Position numbers and translations under genes: made by a program. From Astrocystis sublimbata (Eukaryota > Ascomycota > Sordariomycetes > Xylariales > Xylariaceae): a stretch of 64,000 bases of DNA. The stretch is from assembly GCA_022453515.1 (NCBI GenBank), contig JAJNNY010000005.1:930001-994000 (forward strand), written 5' to 3'. Positions within the stretch are counted from its first letter, which is position 1. Each line of letters begins with the position of its first letter. Below are positions 11,434-23,946 of the stretch, piece by piece. Below the pieces are notes generated by a model, which was given only the letters and a program-made list of their open reading frames with translations, ran no database searches and was not told the DNA's origin.

Positions 11434-13074
11434 ATGCCTTTGTTTTCTGATTAATACCGCGCGGCGGCTGCCCTTCGCGCAGCTTAGCTTGGAACTCTAG
11501 TTGCGAAGGCAGCGCGTGACTGGGATGTTGATAGATCGTACCTACGCTGTTGGCTTCGCGGTATCCCTACTCGAAAAGAAGCCTACGCTAACCTTTAAGC
11601 ATTGTCTGCTTATAATGAACGTTAGTTAGCGGACTGGGCTATAGGGCAGGCTAGGCTAGGCTTTGCGCTGTTGCATATTACTTTTAAACTTATGGCCGAA
11701 CGTATATTGAAGGCTTCCGGCACGGATAGAAACCTTAGTAAAGGGTGGTATGCCCGGTTTTTGGCTCGAAACGAAGCAGTTAAGTCTGCTAGATCTAAAT
11801 CTATCGATTATACGCGCGTCAACGGTGCAACAGCGGTTAATATTAATATCTTTTTCGATCGCTTTAAGGCCCTAGAAACGGCAAATATTCCTCTAGAACG
11901 CTTTTTTAACGCTGACGAGATGGGTATGGCCTAAGGCGTTGGCGGTGATTATTTTGTGATTACTGATACCCTTATGCGCTAGACCTTTAAGAGAGCTATT
12001 GAAAAAGGCGAATGGATCACTGCCCTTGAGTGTATCAGCGCCACTGGTGAAGCCTTACCGCCGTTGCTGATCTGGAAGGGCGTTTAAGTTCAGAGTTAGT
12101 GGTTTCTGGATAAAAATCGCGGTTTGTTCGAAGACTGGCGATTTGACTGCTTTCCTAATGGGTGGACTAGTAATATTATCGCGTTAAAGTGGCTAAAAGA
12201 CCTGTTTATTCCTTATGTTCGCGCTCGTTTCGGCAAAATATGGTGTGTTCTAGTATGCGATGGCTATGAATCTTATACGAACGACGAGTTCCTTTGGACT
12301 TGCTTTTTAAACAAGATATGGCTATTGTTTTATGAACCCTATTGCAGTTACGTACTACAGCCGTTGGATGTAGGAGTCTTTGGATTATTGAAGAAAAAGT
12401 TGAAAAACGAGCTTTGGGAGACACTTGTAGGGCGCCTTGGCTTGAAGCCTTCTAAAAAAGATATGGTAATAGCGTATAAAGTGGCTCGTGAAGACACTCT
12501 AAAGCTAAGAACTATAAAAAAGGCCTGGGCAATAGCTGGGATATGTCCAAAGGATCGTTAGGTACTGCTATCCTCGAAATACGTGATGCTCGAAAAGAAG
12601 GGTATTATAAGAACAGTAGTACTAACGCTTATAGCAGAAGAACGACCCGCTATACCTAATTTTTTAACGATAACCTCCAAAATTATTATAGAAATACCCT
12701 TTGGAAGCCAACAATTGTAAGCTAATACGAAAAAGCTAGTAGTAACTTACCCTTCATTCAATAATCCATTATAAAGGCTGTTTTCTGCAAAGGCTAGTAA
12801 GGCTTTAGATTAGAAAGCTCAAACCATCGCGTTTTTAGAGGCAAAGGTCGTAATTCTGGAAGCTAAGATTAAGAAAAATAATAAAGGCAAGCGTAAGGCG
12901 GTTAAAATAGTGCTTTACGAGTCGTTTACTCGTATAACGTACGTACGAAAGGCAAAACGCGAATTGCGCCGAAGAATTGTATATGCAGACGAAGCTGCCG
13001 ATAAAGACGTCCCAGAACGCGAGGATACGGAAACAGAAGAGGTTATAGAGGTTATAAACGCTAGAAACTAATAA
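11434..13074 (+). pseudogene. Fot1/pogo transposase, broken by about 12 stop codons
   Basis: Read in one frame from the ATG at 11434, the protein shows an N-terminal HTH/CENP-B-like part (AAKAARDWDVDRSYLRCW-like, then LSKGWYARFLARNEAVK) and a DDE catalytic domain: FFNADEMGMA (first Asp), WCVLVCDGYESY (second Asp) and YVLQPLDVGVFGLLKKK (third Asp region). The C-terminus is a basic coiled region (FLEAKVVILEAKIKKNNKGKRK). About twelve in-frame stops interrupt it, all TAA or TAG and none TGA. No frameshift is needed. That pattern is what C-to-T change at CAA/CAG codons produces, the mark of repeat-induced point mutation. It is not functional. Confidence 0.92.
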
Positions 13075-13151
13075 AAACACTAGAAAACGGCTTTCAAACA
13101 GCGTATTAGTGGTTTAAATAGCTTAGGAAGGTGTGGGTGTGGTGTTGCCAA

Positions 13152-13196
13152 GGGCCTGGTCGTGATGGGGGGTGGTCGTGATGCAGGGGTCCTGCT
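13152..13196 (-). repeat. Right terminal inverted repeat of the Fot1/pogo element
   Basis: 45 bp, perfect inverse of the left end, followed by the TA target duplication. Confidence 0.95.
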
Positions 13197-13969
13197 TAAT
13201 GAGTTTCTAGATATCAGTTGAGAACGACCGATGAGAAGTGAGTCTATATAGCTGCTGGTCGGTTCTGGTACCAATAGAAAAAGATAAACAGAGGCCATTA
13301 CCGGGGAAGATCAAATAATGATATCCAACTTGAATGTTGCCACAAACCGAGTTTCTATCCAGATGCTCAATAATTATAACTTGTGCGTAGAAGTGGTGCC
13401 ACTGGACCGGAGCTGTGCCAGGTACCTACCTAGGTAGGGACCTAGGCAGGTTGGTAATGACGAAGATACTACCCCTAAGAGTAACCCCCGGAACTGTCCA
13501 AATGCGGCAGGGTTAGCTTCCGGACTTAGTCCTATGCACTCTCTCAGCTAACACTCCCCCCGGCCGTTGTAGATGCCCGCCCGGTGCCAACATGTCAAGA
13601 ACGGAGGCCCCGGAGTGGGAGATTCGTCATGCATTATTACATATCAATGGACACTTGTCTTACCTACTATCGCCTATTGTTTGTAATTAGCTTCTAGAAT
13701 TCTCCAGAGCCTTGCTTTCCTGTGATAGCCTTGGTAGCTTTGAGCCAGGATGGGATGTAAGCTCGGTGTCAGCTATGGGAGCCGCAACGATGATCTATTT
13801 GTAGGATAAAATGATAAGAACGCTGAAGGTGCTCACATCAATCCGTCAGCCTGAACAGATAACTTTGCGCTTGTTCTGAGGGGAAAGAATAATTAAAGGT
13901 TCACATACGCCTCAAGCATCCTAGCCTTGCATATTACGATCTAGAATAGAAGCCAACCCGATTGCCACC
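13197..13969. other. Spacer and promoter of the aldehyde reductase
   Basis: About 770 bp between the transposon and the reductase. It contains a TAGGTACCTA repeat cluster at 13421..13450 and no gene. A GCCACC context precedes the start codon at 13970. Confidence 0.55.
13421..13450. repeat. TAGGTACCTA-family repeat cluster
   Basis: Consecutive GGTACC, CCTAGG and TAGGTAGG units forming overlapping palindromes. Another copy of the dispersed family. Confidence 0.75.
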
Positions 13970-15156
13970 ATGTCCCCTATTGATCAGCCTATTATCCCCA
14001 AGGGCTCGACCATGCTCGTCACGGCCGCCAATGGATTTCTAGGGTCCAATATCGCTGACCAGTTCCTCAAACTTGGTTACAAGGTACGCGGTACTACACG
14101 AGATGTTGAGAAAAATGCATGGGCAAGCAAGTTGTTCGATGCCAAATACGGCCCCGGCAACTTCGAGCTGGTGTTGGTGCCTGAGATGAAGGCCAAAGGC
14201 GCCTATGACGAGGCCGTGAAAGGTACGTATTCTCTATAGGAGGCGTGCATGCGCCGCCGCCAATGAATCTTAGACGTGTCTCGATCTGACCCCGAGCAGG
14301 CGTTTCGGCAGTTTGCCACACTGCCACGAACTTCACATTCAGTCCCGATCCCAACGAGGTCATTCCCGACAGTATAAAAGGCACTCTGAATGCCATGGAG
14401 GCGGCGGCCAAGGAGCCCACTGTGAAGCGCTTTGTGCTGTGCTCATCGTCGTACTCGGCAATCTTCCCCAAGCCGAATATCAAGGTCAAGGTGTACGCCG
14501 ATACGTGGAACGAAGAATCAATCGCGACGGTCAAGGACGCAAAAGCACCCTACCCGCCAGAGCTCGCATTCCCCGTCTACGCTGCGAGTAAGGCGCTGGC
14601 CGAGAAGGAGGCGTGGAAATTTGTGGCCGAGAAGAAACCGGGGTTCGTTCTGAATACGGTTCTGCCAACGGCCATCTTCGGGGGTAGCCTCGACCCCGTT
14701 GGTCAGGGATATGCCTCCTCGTCCAGCCGCATTGTTGCTCTGTTCAACGGTGACAAGGACCCTGTTGCCCAGCTTCCAGCTCGTACGCCGCCACCTGTCT
14801 TCTTTTCTATCTCTTCTTGATTGAGGCTGCATGGATGGCTAACTGTGTTTCATGCAGAGTACTTCGTCGACGTGCAAGATGCCGCACTTCTCCACGTCGC
14901 AGCGGCCATCCACCCGGAGATCCAGTCGGAACGCGTCTTCGCCTTCGCCGAGGCGGCCAATGGAAATGCCATCGTCGGCGCTCTGCGAAAGCTATACCCG
15001 GGCCGCACTTTCCCTCCTGATTTTCAATCCGACGAGGATTGGAGTGAGATTTTGCCTAACAAACGTGCGGCAGCGCTGCTACGGGACATGGGTCAAGATG
15101 GATTCACGAGCCTCGAGGAGTGTATGCGAAGGAATACGAAAGACGTGGCAGCTTGA
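13970..15156 (+). CDS. NAD(P)H-dependent aldehyde/ketone reductase (extended SDR, CCR/DFR-like)
   Basis: Exons 13970..14222, 14300..14782 and 14858..15156 give 344 residues with all junctions in frame. The nucleotide-binding loop is TAANGFLGSNIADQF (variant of TGxxGxxG, residues about 18-32), followed by VRGTTRD, where Arg at this site favours NADPH. The catalytic Ser-Tyr-Lys set is visible as VLCSSSYSA and VYAASKALAEK. The family covers fungal aldehyde reductases, Gre2-like methylglyoxal reductases and plant cinnamoyl-CoA reductases, so the substrate is probably an aldehyde or ketone. It lies 870 bp from the stop codon of the 6-MSA synthase. It could serve the cluster (reducing a benzaldehyde intermediate) or be an unrelated detoxification gene on its border. 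Confidence 0.9.
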
Positions 15157-16022
15157 AAAGCGGGAGGGCAGAATTTTGTATGATGAGAGAAACCTCTTCG
15201 TCTACTTTGTGTCATCGAGCTTGAACCTTGGAAGTTCTTTCTCTTTTTTGTAAAGTACTACCCGTACAGTTAGGTAGGGGTCTAACTAGGCGAGCTAGGT
15301 ACCTACAGTACCGAGCTGCAATTAACTGCATCCACTGTAACCGCCCCTAATCCTCGCCCAACGAGCCCCCAGAGCGCACCTCCACCTGCTGTACTTTGCT
15401 GGATCACCGCCCGTGCACCCGTCGCTAATCTTACCTCCTAACCCGTCCCGCCGTCAAGCTCGTGTGTCCTCCACAAGCTTGAATGTGGGAAACCCCTATC
15501 ATCCACTCTTAGTCACCATTCGAACGCGACCCTTAATGCGTGTAGAGCCCACGATGTTAGTAAATTTAGGGGAAACCAGTAACTTCACGGGCATGAGCTC
15601 AAGCATATGACGCTTAGCTGAATATCGTACTATGTACTTTGGGATCGGTTTTGAATTCTAGGATCGTCCTAGAGTTCTGTGACCAGCCAGGTATTGTATG
15701 ATAAGGGAATATCCCCTTGTTCTGCTATGTAAGTACTTAAAAATATCTGGCTGCAACTCTGGAATTTAGCCGATGAGCCGATGACGTGAGTCTGAAGTGC
15801 TTCGTACTTAACTACCTAAGTAGGCATCTAACTTTGAACAACCTCAACTGTAATGAAAATGAAGATACCATACGCGTGATTGACTACCAAGTAAACAACA
15901 TGGGAAACGTGGCTGCGAAGTACAAAAGTGGCTTGAGGACCTTAGTCGGGCTAAGGGTCGTGTGCTAAAATAGTAGACCTCTCCTACAAGAACTACCCAT
16001 TCATGTCTCTACCTACCTATAC
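15157..16022. other. Convergent spacer reductase / PKS
   Basis: About 870 bp between two convergent genes. It holds TAGGTA-type repeats (15271..15310 and about 16008-16024) and no gene. Confidence 0.55.
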
Positions 16023-19000
16023 CTAAATGCTTGACAACTTCTCGTTGAACCACCCGACCAGGTGGTTTGTTGTGGGATGGCTCCAGGTAAGAGTCGGCGG
16101 GACCTTGATCTTCAGCGCCGTCTGCAGATTTCTCCGTAGCGAAACCGTCATGACGCTGTCGACGCCCATGTCTGCCAAAGCCGCCCGGCCGTCGACATCG
16201 TCGGGCGTGTTCAGCATCAACACCGCCGCCACCACTTCTCTGACCTTTCTATCGATCCACGCCTTCAGCTCGGGCCCACCCGATGGCTGATCGTTCGCAG
16301 TCTTCTCTCTCGCCGACGGTTCGCTCTCTGCAGACGCTCTGTCCCTCCGCACTGCGATATCCTCGAGGATGGGCGTCGGCGTCGGCTCGCCCTCGTCAAA
16401 AGCAAGGCTGCGCAGGACGACACCGTGGTCGAGATCGTAACGGCCCAGGTGTTCCCACGCCCGGAACCCCTCCTCCACCGTGATATCGGTGATGCCTTTG
16501 CTTTGGAGCTCTGCGCTGATGAAATCGGTGCTCGCCGCCATTCCCAACCCGCGCCAGCTGGTCCACTGGAATGCCACGGCGTTGTCGCCCTGCTGACGCC
16601 TATGCGTGGCGAGCACGTCCAAGAACGCGTTACCGCTGGCGTAGCTGCTCTGCCCAGGGAACCCGAACAGCTGACCGCACGAGCTGAATAAAACAAACCA
16701 GTCGAGCGTGCCCGGCGGGAAGACGGCATGCAGGGCCAACGCACCAGACACCTTGGGTGCGAGCACGCGCGCGAACGCGTCCGCTGTCGTATTCAGCACT
16801 AGTTGATCCTCGACTGTGCCAGCTGCGTGCACGACACCCAACACGGGCGGCAGCGCAAGCTGGTCAAGTGTTTCCTGCAGTCGAGCCTGTGCGTCTTGGG
16901 CAGCAATGTCCAGCGCAACGGGATAGATCGTTGCCCCGCTCTGTTCCAATTCTAGTATCTCCTCGATGATATCTTGAACGTCCAAATGTCGGTTGTTCTC
17001 CGTTCCATCCTTGCTCCAATCCCTACGCGCCGGCAAGGCGCGTCTCGATAGCAGTATCAAGCGCCGGGCGCCCTTCTCAATTAGCCAGCGCGCGACTTTG
17101 CGACCGAGAGCACCTAGACCCCCCGTGATGATATACGTGCCTTCAGGCTTGGGAAGGAGTGTCTGGGATTTAGCCTCTTCAGTGCTATAGAGCAGGTCTC
17201 GGGGCAGTGGTTGCAGCCTCGCCACTCGTGGTAGACCGTCGTCCAGGCGGATCACATCCTGGTCTGGCACGTACTTGATCGCGAGTGCCGGGAATGACTC
17301 CTCCTCATCGCCAACGTCGATTAGCCCACCCCACTGTTCCGCATGCTCAGACGCGATAATGCGAGCAAGCCCATGAAGTGGTGCGTGAGCTAGGGCCGTT
17401 GGAGTGCTGGCAGTAGCCACCGCTTCAGTGAACACAAATACCTTGACGTTCCTGATCGAGGTGGCGCTGTTGATGACGTGCTTGGCCAGACTCAGTAACT
17501 CGGAAATGAAGACTTCGGACTTCACTGGCACCTCGGCAAGTGACAAAACTGCCCCTGGACGATATATGAAGACGGTGTCCTGAGTAATGGTCTGTCCGGC
17601 GCTGGAAAAGGCGTCGCGCGTAGTGGGGAAACAGGATATCTTTTCGTCTTGTATCTTCAGCTTCGAACTCAGCTGCTTGCGGTAATCCGCAACGACTGCC
17701 GAGTTGTCGGACACGAGCACTGCGCTATTCCAGCTCGCTGCGCTAGTATTAAGTTGTGCAGGAACCCAGGCAAGCCGATGGACTAAGCTCTCGACACTAC
17801 CGCTCACGCCCGGAGTCCCCTCAATCTCGGAGAAGCGCATCGATTCAAATCTGGCGAGGATAAGGCCATTTTCATCACAGATGCTGACATCCACCGCCGG
17901 AGTGGTCTTGCTTTCCGAGACTTCTTTTACATAGAGGTACCCGACTTTGGGCACCGGGGTAGCGTACTCGGTAAAAAACTGTACCTTTCCGATCTGGGCC
18001 GGCATTCGTAGCCTCGGGTTGTCGAAGAAAATTGTAGAGCCTACAGAAGTGGCGGCGTCCAAAATAGGAGCCCAGGAGGCTGCATCCCACGGCAGAACGG
18101 TATCGGCTGCGAGGTGAGGAGCGACGTCTACCCTGGCAAGCATCTCGCTCAGGTTACCGTAGTGCTCCGTGATGGCCCAGGGGAAGCCCATGGCTGATAC
18201 GCCTACTTTTTCGAGGTACTCGATAGAGAACTTTGGCGGCAACACATCCTTGATGCGAGCCTTGGTGGCTTCGATGTCAATGCGAAGCTCATCTTTCGCT
18301 TTGTCGTCGCGGACAGAAGCCCACCTGCCAGTGGTGTGGGTGACCCATGATACTCTATCTTCAGGATTCGCATCGCTATGAGTATCCTCTTCTCGCTGCA
18401 GCCGTGAAACTATTGTAACATTGTCACCTGCTACTATGACTTGCACGTCGCGCGGTGCATCGACAGCTACTGGCACACGCAAGGTGATGTTAGACAGTGT
18501 GGCAGCTTTCGTAGCGTGGTGGAAAGTATTGATAAGACCAGCAGCCGGCACAATCTCGGTTCCGTGGAGTGGGTGACTACCTGGAAAGGGCTTGCTACTT
18601 TTGTCCAGCTTTGTCGTATAGAGGATGGTATCTGTACCCCCAATCTGACTACGCAAGCCCAGCAGGGAGTGGGTGTCTACGTCGTGGGTGAGATTGGTTG
18701 CAGCCAATGGGACACCACTCACAACCTTCCTCCAGATCGGCTGGTGTGCCCATTGTGTGCCGGGAACGAGTGGCGACCAGTGACGGCCTAATTGCGTGCG
18801 GAAGTCAACTTCGGCACCTTTGACGAACAGAGACCCAATTGCTTGCAGCACACTTGTCTCTGCCGATTTGCCCCGACGCAGAGTAGGCACAACTGAGAAC
18901 TCCTCGTCATTGACGCCTTCACAATCCATAAGAGTCTCATTTACCGAGTGGGCCACTATAGGGTGGCTTGAGACCTCCAGGAACAACCTATAGTCATCCG

Positions 19001-21559
19001 ACGCCGCGGCACGTATCGCTGAGGTGAGGTGTACTGGGTTAGTCATATTGTGAACCCAATAATCAGCATCCCTCAAACCCGAGTATCGCGGGTCGATGTG
19101 CGAAGTCGAATACAGAGGAACCGATGCTGACTGGGGCTGGATGTTGGCATCGACCAAAGCATCCCTCAAGGCAACCGACAGGGGGTTCAGCATCTGATAT
19201 GAGTGAAATGCGATATCAGTTGCCACTCTCATGGCATTGACTCCGCGATTCGTAAGCTTTTTGGCGTAAGCCTCCACTGCATTGAGCTCGCCGCTAATGA
19301 CACAGGACGAAGGTGACGAATCGATTGCGGCAACGACGTCTCCGCCATCACCAAGCTCGCTGCTGACCTGCCCAAAGGGAAGGTTCACCAAGAACATGGC
19401 ACCTTGTCCTTTGACTGAACCATATAACTTGGCTCGCTTAGTAACAATCAATGCGCCTTCTTCGGGTGTGAGAGAGCCTGCAACCACAGTTGCGGCAATT
19501 TCACCGACCGAATGTCCGATGACAGCAGACGGATAGAGCCCCTTGCTATGCAGAACAGCAGCTATACCGATCTGAATAACGTACGTCATAACTTGGACTC
19601 GGTCTGATTGATCAATGAATTCGCCATTTTCAAGCGCCTCGATTGCCGAGAATCCCAGCTCTGCTTGCGTGATGAGATCAAGTGGTTCAATAGCTTCGTA
19701 GAAAACGGGGCTGCTGTTAATCAGCTGCTTGCCCATCTCTTTCCACTGGGCGCCATGGCCTGAGAAAACCCAAACTACGTCCCGTTTGGTGCTGAGACCG
19801 ACCACAACCCCTTTCGAACAGGCTTCCTGCTGATCCTGAGACTGTTTACCAGCCGTAAACGCGAGAAGAGCTTCGGTAGCCTGTTCATGGCTATAAACCA
19901 CAAATGTTGCTCTGTAGTCGTGGTGCGCGCGGCGTAGTGCCAGAGTGTTGGCAATTGACGTTAGAGTCTGGCTTTTACCTTGCGTGGTAGAAAGCCAATC
20001 AGCTAATGAACGAGCCTGCTCCAATACTCGAGTCTCTTTTGGTGCTGAGATGACAAGGAGAATAGGGCCGATAGGAGCTGAAGCCACAATGGTTGACTGG
20101 TTGATGAAGCTCGACTCCTCAATGACAGCATGTGATACGGTACCTCCATATCCGTAGGAGCATATGGCAGCTCGGCGTGGATGGCTATGTGGCTCGACCC
20201 ATGTTGACGCCTCCATAACGACGCGAACACCAGACTTCTCCCAGTCGACTTTGGAGTTAAGCTTTTGTAAGTTTGCCTGGGGCGGAAACTGAGCTTTATT
20301 GATTGCCATGACAGCTTTGACAAAGCTCACAACGCCAGCGCCGGCTTCGAGGTGACCGACATTTGGCTTGACGGAACCAATAGCGACTGGCTCACTCCGA
20401 TTCGCCCCATAGCCATAGACAGCGGAAATCGCGCCTACCTCGGTTGGATCACCAAGGGGAGTTGATGTGGCGTGTGCCTCGACATATTCAATGGTGTTTG
20501 CGTCAACATTCGCCTGTTCCAAGGCCTGCCGAGCCACCATCTCCTGAGCCTTGGCATTTGGCGCCATGATACCATTTGTTTTGCCGTCTTGTGCCACGGC
20601 TGATCCCTTGAGCACCGCTTTGATATCGTCACCCTCTTCGATTGCATCGCGTAGTCTTTTCAGTATGACTACCGCAGCCCCTTCACCACGACCATAACCA
20701 TGGGCGCTGTCGTCAAACGACAGGCATCTCCCGTCGGGGGAGACAGCACCAGCCTTGTCCAGCACCCTTGTTAGACCTGGGCCGACAAGAGCGTTGACGC
20801 CACCCACGATAGCTATCTTCGACTCTCCCATCAAGATTGACTGGCGGCCATGGTGAATAGCTACAAGCGAGCTAGCACACGCAGCATCGACTGCTACACT
20901 CGGGCCCATTAGGTTCAGATGATACGAGATTCGGTTCGGCACTCCGCAATATGCAGTACCAATTCCCATCCATGCATCGACGTTTGGCAGGTCCTCGAGC
21001 AAAAGCTTGCTGTAGTCGTCTGAGTTCACACCCATATATACAGCAGTGTCCGAACCGGACAGTGATTTTGGGTTAATCCCGGCGTTCTCAAGGGCTTCCC
21101 AGGTGACCTCGAGCGAGAGCCGTTGCTGGGGGTCCATTTGCTCAGCCTCCTTGGGCGATATACCGAAGAACGCTGCATCAAAGTTCTCAATGGCGTCAAG
21201 AAAGTAACCCCGACTTGTAGTTTTTTTCAACTCTTCTGCATTTCGTGAATCGCGCCGCAGATAGGGCTCCCATCTCCAGGAAGGGATCTCAGAAGATGCG
21301 TCGTGTTTGGCCATAATCGACGACCAAAGCAGCTCAGCACTGTTGTTTCCTCCGGCTACACGGCATGCCAAGCCGACGACTGCCACATCGTTTGATGTAC
21401 TCTTCGCAGAGTTAGCGACAGATCATTCTCTTCGTTTTTTAAACTTGAATGGAATCTAGCTATACTTACAAAATCATTGACTTCGCTCAGCTCTGTTGGG
21501 GGACTACCAAGTGAGGCAGGATAAGGAGTAGCAGGGGCGGTGCTATTTTCAGTCGACAT
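16023..21559 (-). CDS. 6-methylsalicylic acid synthase, partially reducing iterative type I PKS
   Basis: Exons 21559..21470 and 21401..16023 (68-nt intron with a CTAAC branch site) give 1,821 residues, close to known 6-MSA synthases (about 1,770-1,800). Domain order with approximate residues: KS 35-460 (active Cys 205 in VDAACASS; His in VEAHATST and KPNVGHLEAG), AT 570-880 (GHSVGEIAA, Ser about 660), DH/thioester-hydrolase 950-1230 (HPLHGTEIVPAAG), KR 1440-1640 (TYIITGGLGALGRKVARW), ACP 1745-1820 (MGVDSVMT, Ser about 1778). There is no ER, methyltransferase or C-terminal TE, the 6-MSAS layout. Family reaction: one acetyl-CoA and three malonyl-CoA with one ketoreduction give 6-methylsalicylate, released by the TH domain. 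A PatK/YanA/AtX-type role is supported by the 6-MSA decarboxylase in the same cluster. It is divergent from the cupin gene across a 1.25-kb promoter. Confidence 0.95.
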
Positions 21560-21630
21560 TTTGATATATTCTATGAAACATAAGATAAGGCTACGCTCGA
21601 GCCTCGAGAGACATGTGCTGCAACGTCGTG

Positions 21631-21638
21631 TATATATA
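21631..21638 (-). promoter_or_regulatory. Probable TATA box of the PKS gene
   Basis: An eight-base TATATATA run about 72 bp upstream of the PKS start codon at 21559. Position and sequence fit a core promoter. Confidence 0.55.
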
Positions 21639-22370
21639 TGCGGCGCTCTGCTTTATTATATCAATCCTCGGGTCGGAGTATCTTACACTAAGACTTCTAT
21701 CAGATATAACTTCAATCTCTGCTATGCACCGTACTGTGCCTTTTGACCACCATTGACTACGAAGCTAGCGCAGCCGCTTACAAGATATTCATCTACTAGA
21801 ATTATCTACAGTGAACCTGTGGATTCGGTATGCGGAGTATCTCGATGCTACCCTGCCTTGTTCACCGCCTTATCGCTCTATTCAAGATACAGTGACGAAG
21901 TTCGAATTCTTTCCGGACGGAGATACCCCTGAATTCTACTTCTAGCGAGCCAAATCTGGACATCTCTAAGAAGACTCATATCTCTGTCATGATCATCTCC
22001 CTGGTTCGACAAGCCGGAGTCGACTTGAGCCGCATGGTCATGTTTCTATACAACCTGTAGGGTATTTCTGAGGCACTGCCAGCCCTATCTCCCATCTACC
22101 CGGAATTCTGAAACATAACAATTGCCTGTTTTGGTCGATTCCGGGTCATAAGTGTCCCACTCAGAATGCTGTAGTTGGAAGTTTGACAAGTGCTCTATTA
22201 CTGACACGAATTAGTTAAGTCCCAATGTCCGAATTCGGCACCGTTGATTGTCTTAGTCAGCCGTGGTACCTCCTCCGTTCCCCCGTGTCTCTTTCCGTGA
22301 ATGCATAACTCTATGTAACAGATAATGTCATATGCAGTCACGTTGAATAGAGTAAGCTTTGTTTATGTGT

Positions 22371-22398
22371 ATATGTGCATATGTGCATATGTGCATAT
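22371..22398. repeat. ATATGTGC tandem repeat in the PKS/cupin promoter
   Basis: Three perfect 8-bp units plus a partial fourth. No function is evident. Confidence 0.8.
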
Positions 22399-22812
22399 TC
22401 TATCGATATTCTAATTGAATAAGGAGTGGCTCCGCCCCAGAAAACTCTGAGACGTCTGTAAATCTTGTAAGCTGACAAACATTGACTTAAAGATTCGTAA
22501 GATGGTAAAGTTCCGGGTATAAGGTGTTAGAATCCGGTAACACAGCACGTTGTACCAAATCTAGTTATTGTGTTGGCCCGGAGTAAGCAAATGTAACCGG
22601 AGTGAGATTAGGAGAATCAAAATGGTAAGGGTGGGTTACTTAAGTAGTATTACCTTCTAAGTGCCTCAGCTATTACAACTTTCAATTTGTAGTACAATTA
22701 ATGTCAGAATCTCTTCACTTTGGAGAATGACGTGTAGTTATTTTGTATATCAGAAATTCTAGCTGGTGAAAGGTTACTCAGACACCATATTGACAAGTAC
22801 ACCAACGCCACC

Positions 22813-23946
22813 ATGTTTCGGCCATTCGTCCCTTATCATGTCTCCGCCGGACAAGATAAGCTGATCAAGTATGTCTCTTGCTTTCGCAGAGCAGCCCTAT
22901 GATGCGATATACATCGTTATAGGAGTTATCTGCTAACTTATACAGATTCGGTGGTCTGTTAACGACCGAGTTTCTTGAGCCGCCCCCTGGCCGCTCTTTC
23001 ATGTTCCGACAGACCTATAGACATAGGCTGAATGGTCCGATTCCTGAGAATTTGCAACAGCTAATCGATGCGGGATTGAAACCCACCGGTCCACCGCTGC
23101 ACATCCACATGTTTCAAACAGAATACTCAAAGGTCGAGTCAGGCATCATGGGCATTGTAGATGATGATGGCCAGCACCGACACGTCCGTCCTGAAGACGG
23201 GGAGTTCATCATCCCGGCCGGTAGCCTACATCGGTTCTATATCCACCCAGATTCCCCTGAGGAGATGTCAGTATGCTTCAGTGCCTCAGATGCCGGCATG
23301 GACTACCAGCTAGATCGTGTATTTTTTGAGAACTGGTATGGGTACTGGCACGATTCTCTTCTCCATGACGGTGGGATGGGGCTCATTCAATATCTTGCCG
23401 TAAGAAGAACCATATTTTTGTCATGTGTCTCGAATGTAAAAACATGGTTATGCTGGGATCCGAGGAAGCTTCCAAACCCCTAGTTGATGCCCCTGAAGAG
23501 AGACCATCATTGCCTTGGACTTGCTGACACACCGGCTTCAGATTATAGATGGTGGTGATATGCAGGCAGTTCCACCTGCTTGGGTGCCTTTCCGCAAACT
23601 TGTCGGGTACTGGGGCACGGTGATAATTGGAAGGTGGGTTGGAGGAATGTTGGGTTATAAGCCCTATTTCAAAGAATACACTACTGACTGGGACTACGCC
23701 ATGGCCAAACTGAGAACCTCTTGGTTCCAGCGTCACATGGTATCGGAATCTTACAATAAAGGGGTGCCCTGGGATGGTTACGCAGAGATCAGCAAAGGGA
23801 AGCCCACCAACGCAGTTCTAGAACTGGAGTTGAGCGATCTATCGGGACAAGCCAATGGCGTGAATGGTGCGACGACAGAGGAGGAAGATGCCGTCGCCAG
23901 TGGATTGCAAATTCTGAAGCAGAACGGAAACATCAAAAAGCGTTGA
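22813..23946 (+). CDS. Cupin-domain oxidoreductase, PatJ-like
   Basis: Exons 22813..22868, 22946..23399 and 23542..23946 give 304 residues in frame; the start sits in a GCCACCATG context. One clear cupin: motif 1 [12 protein letters not shown] (His71, His73, Glu78) and motif 2 [13 protein letters not shown] (His114), a 3-His/1-Glu metal site. The second half ([15 protein letters not shown], then [13 protein letters not shown]) is hydrophobic to basic and not recognised as a domain; the C-terminus is Glu/Lys-rich. In patulin biosynthesis a cupin-type protein, PatJ, acts with the FAD oxidase PatO to turn gentisyl alcohol into isoepoxydon. The pairing here with a PatO-like gene supports a similar ring-oxidation role. 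The assignment rests on context and my recall of the family, and another cupin is possible. Confidence 0.82.

Larger units (their letters stand above)
11259..13196 (+). mobile_element. Fot1/pogo-type DNA transposon, RIP-inactivated
   Basis: A 1,938-bp element with perfect 45-bp terminal inverted repeats (11259..11303 and 13152..13196), beginning AGCAGGACCCCTGCATCACG and flanked by TA on both sides (11257-11258, 13197-13198), as expected for Tc1/mariner-pogo insertion. Each terminal repeat contains two direct copies of CATCACGACCA separated by CCCCC, plausible transposase-binding sites. The interior is filled by one transposase frame broken only by stop codons. Intact ends plus many nonsense codons mean a dead copy that could still be mobilised in trans by a functional transposase. 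Confidence 0.93.
21560..22812. promoter_or_regulatory. Bidirectional PKS/cupin promoter with CGGAG sites
   Basis: This 1,253-bp region separates divergent PKS and cupin genes. Reading both strands I count eight CGGAG pentamers: plus strand at 21674, 21833, 21918, 22015, 22579 and 22598; minus strand at 22273-22277 and 22430-22434. Two of them share the 10-mer CGGAGTATCT (21674..21683 and 21833..21842). CGG half-sites are the usual targets of Zn2Cys6 factors, and one such factor is encoded at 37988..40522. Binding is inferred, not shown. Confidence 0.45.

Noticed and set aside
16265..20323. Several ORFs of 60-160 codons in other frames of the PKS
   Set aside because: They are overlapped by the intact PKS frame with its full domain set, and they show only composition-driven Arg/Ser-rich sequence.
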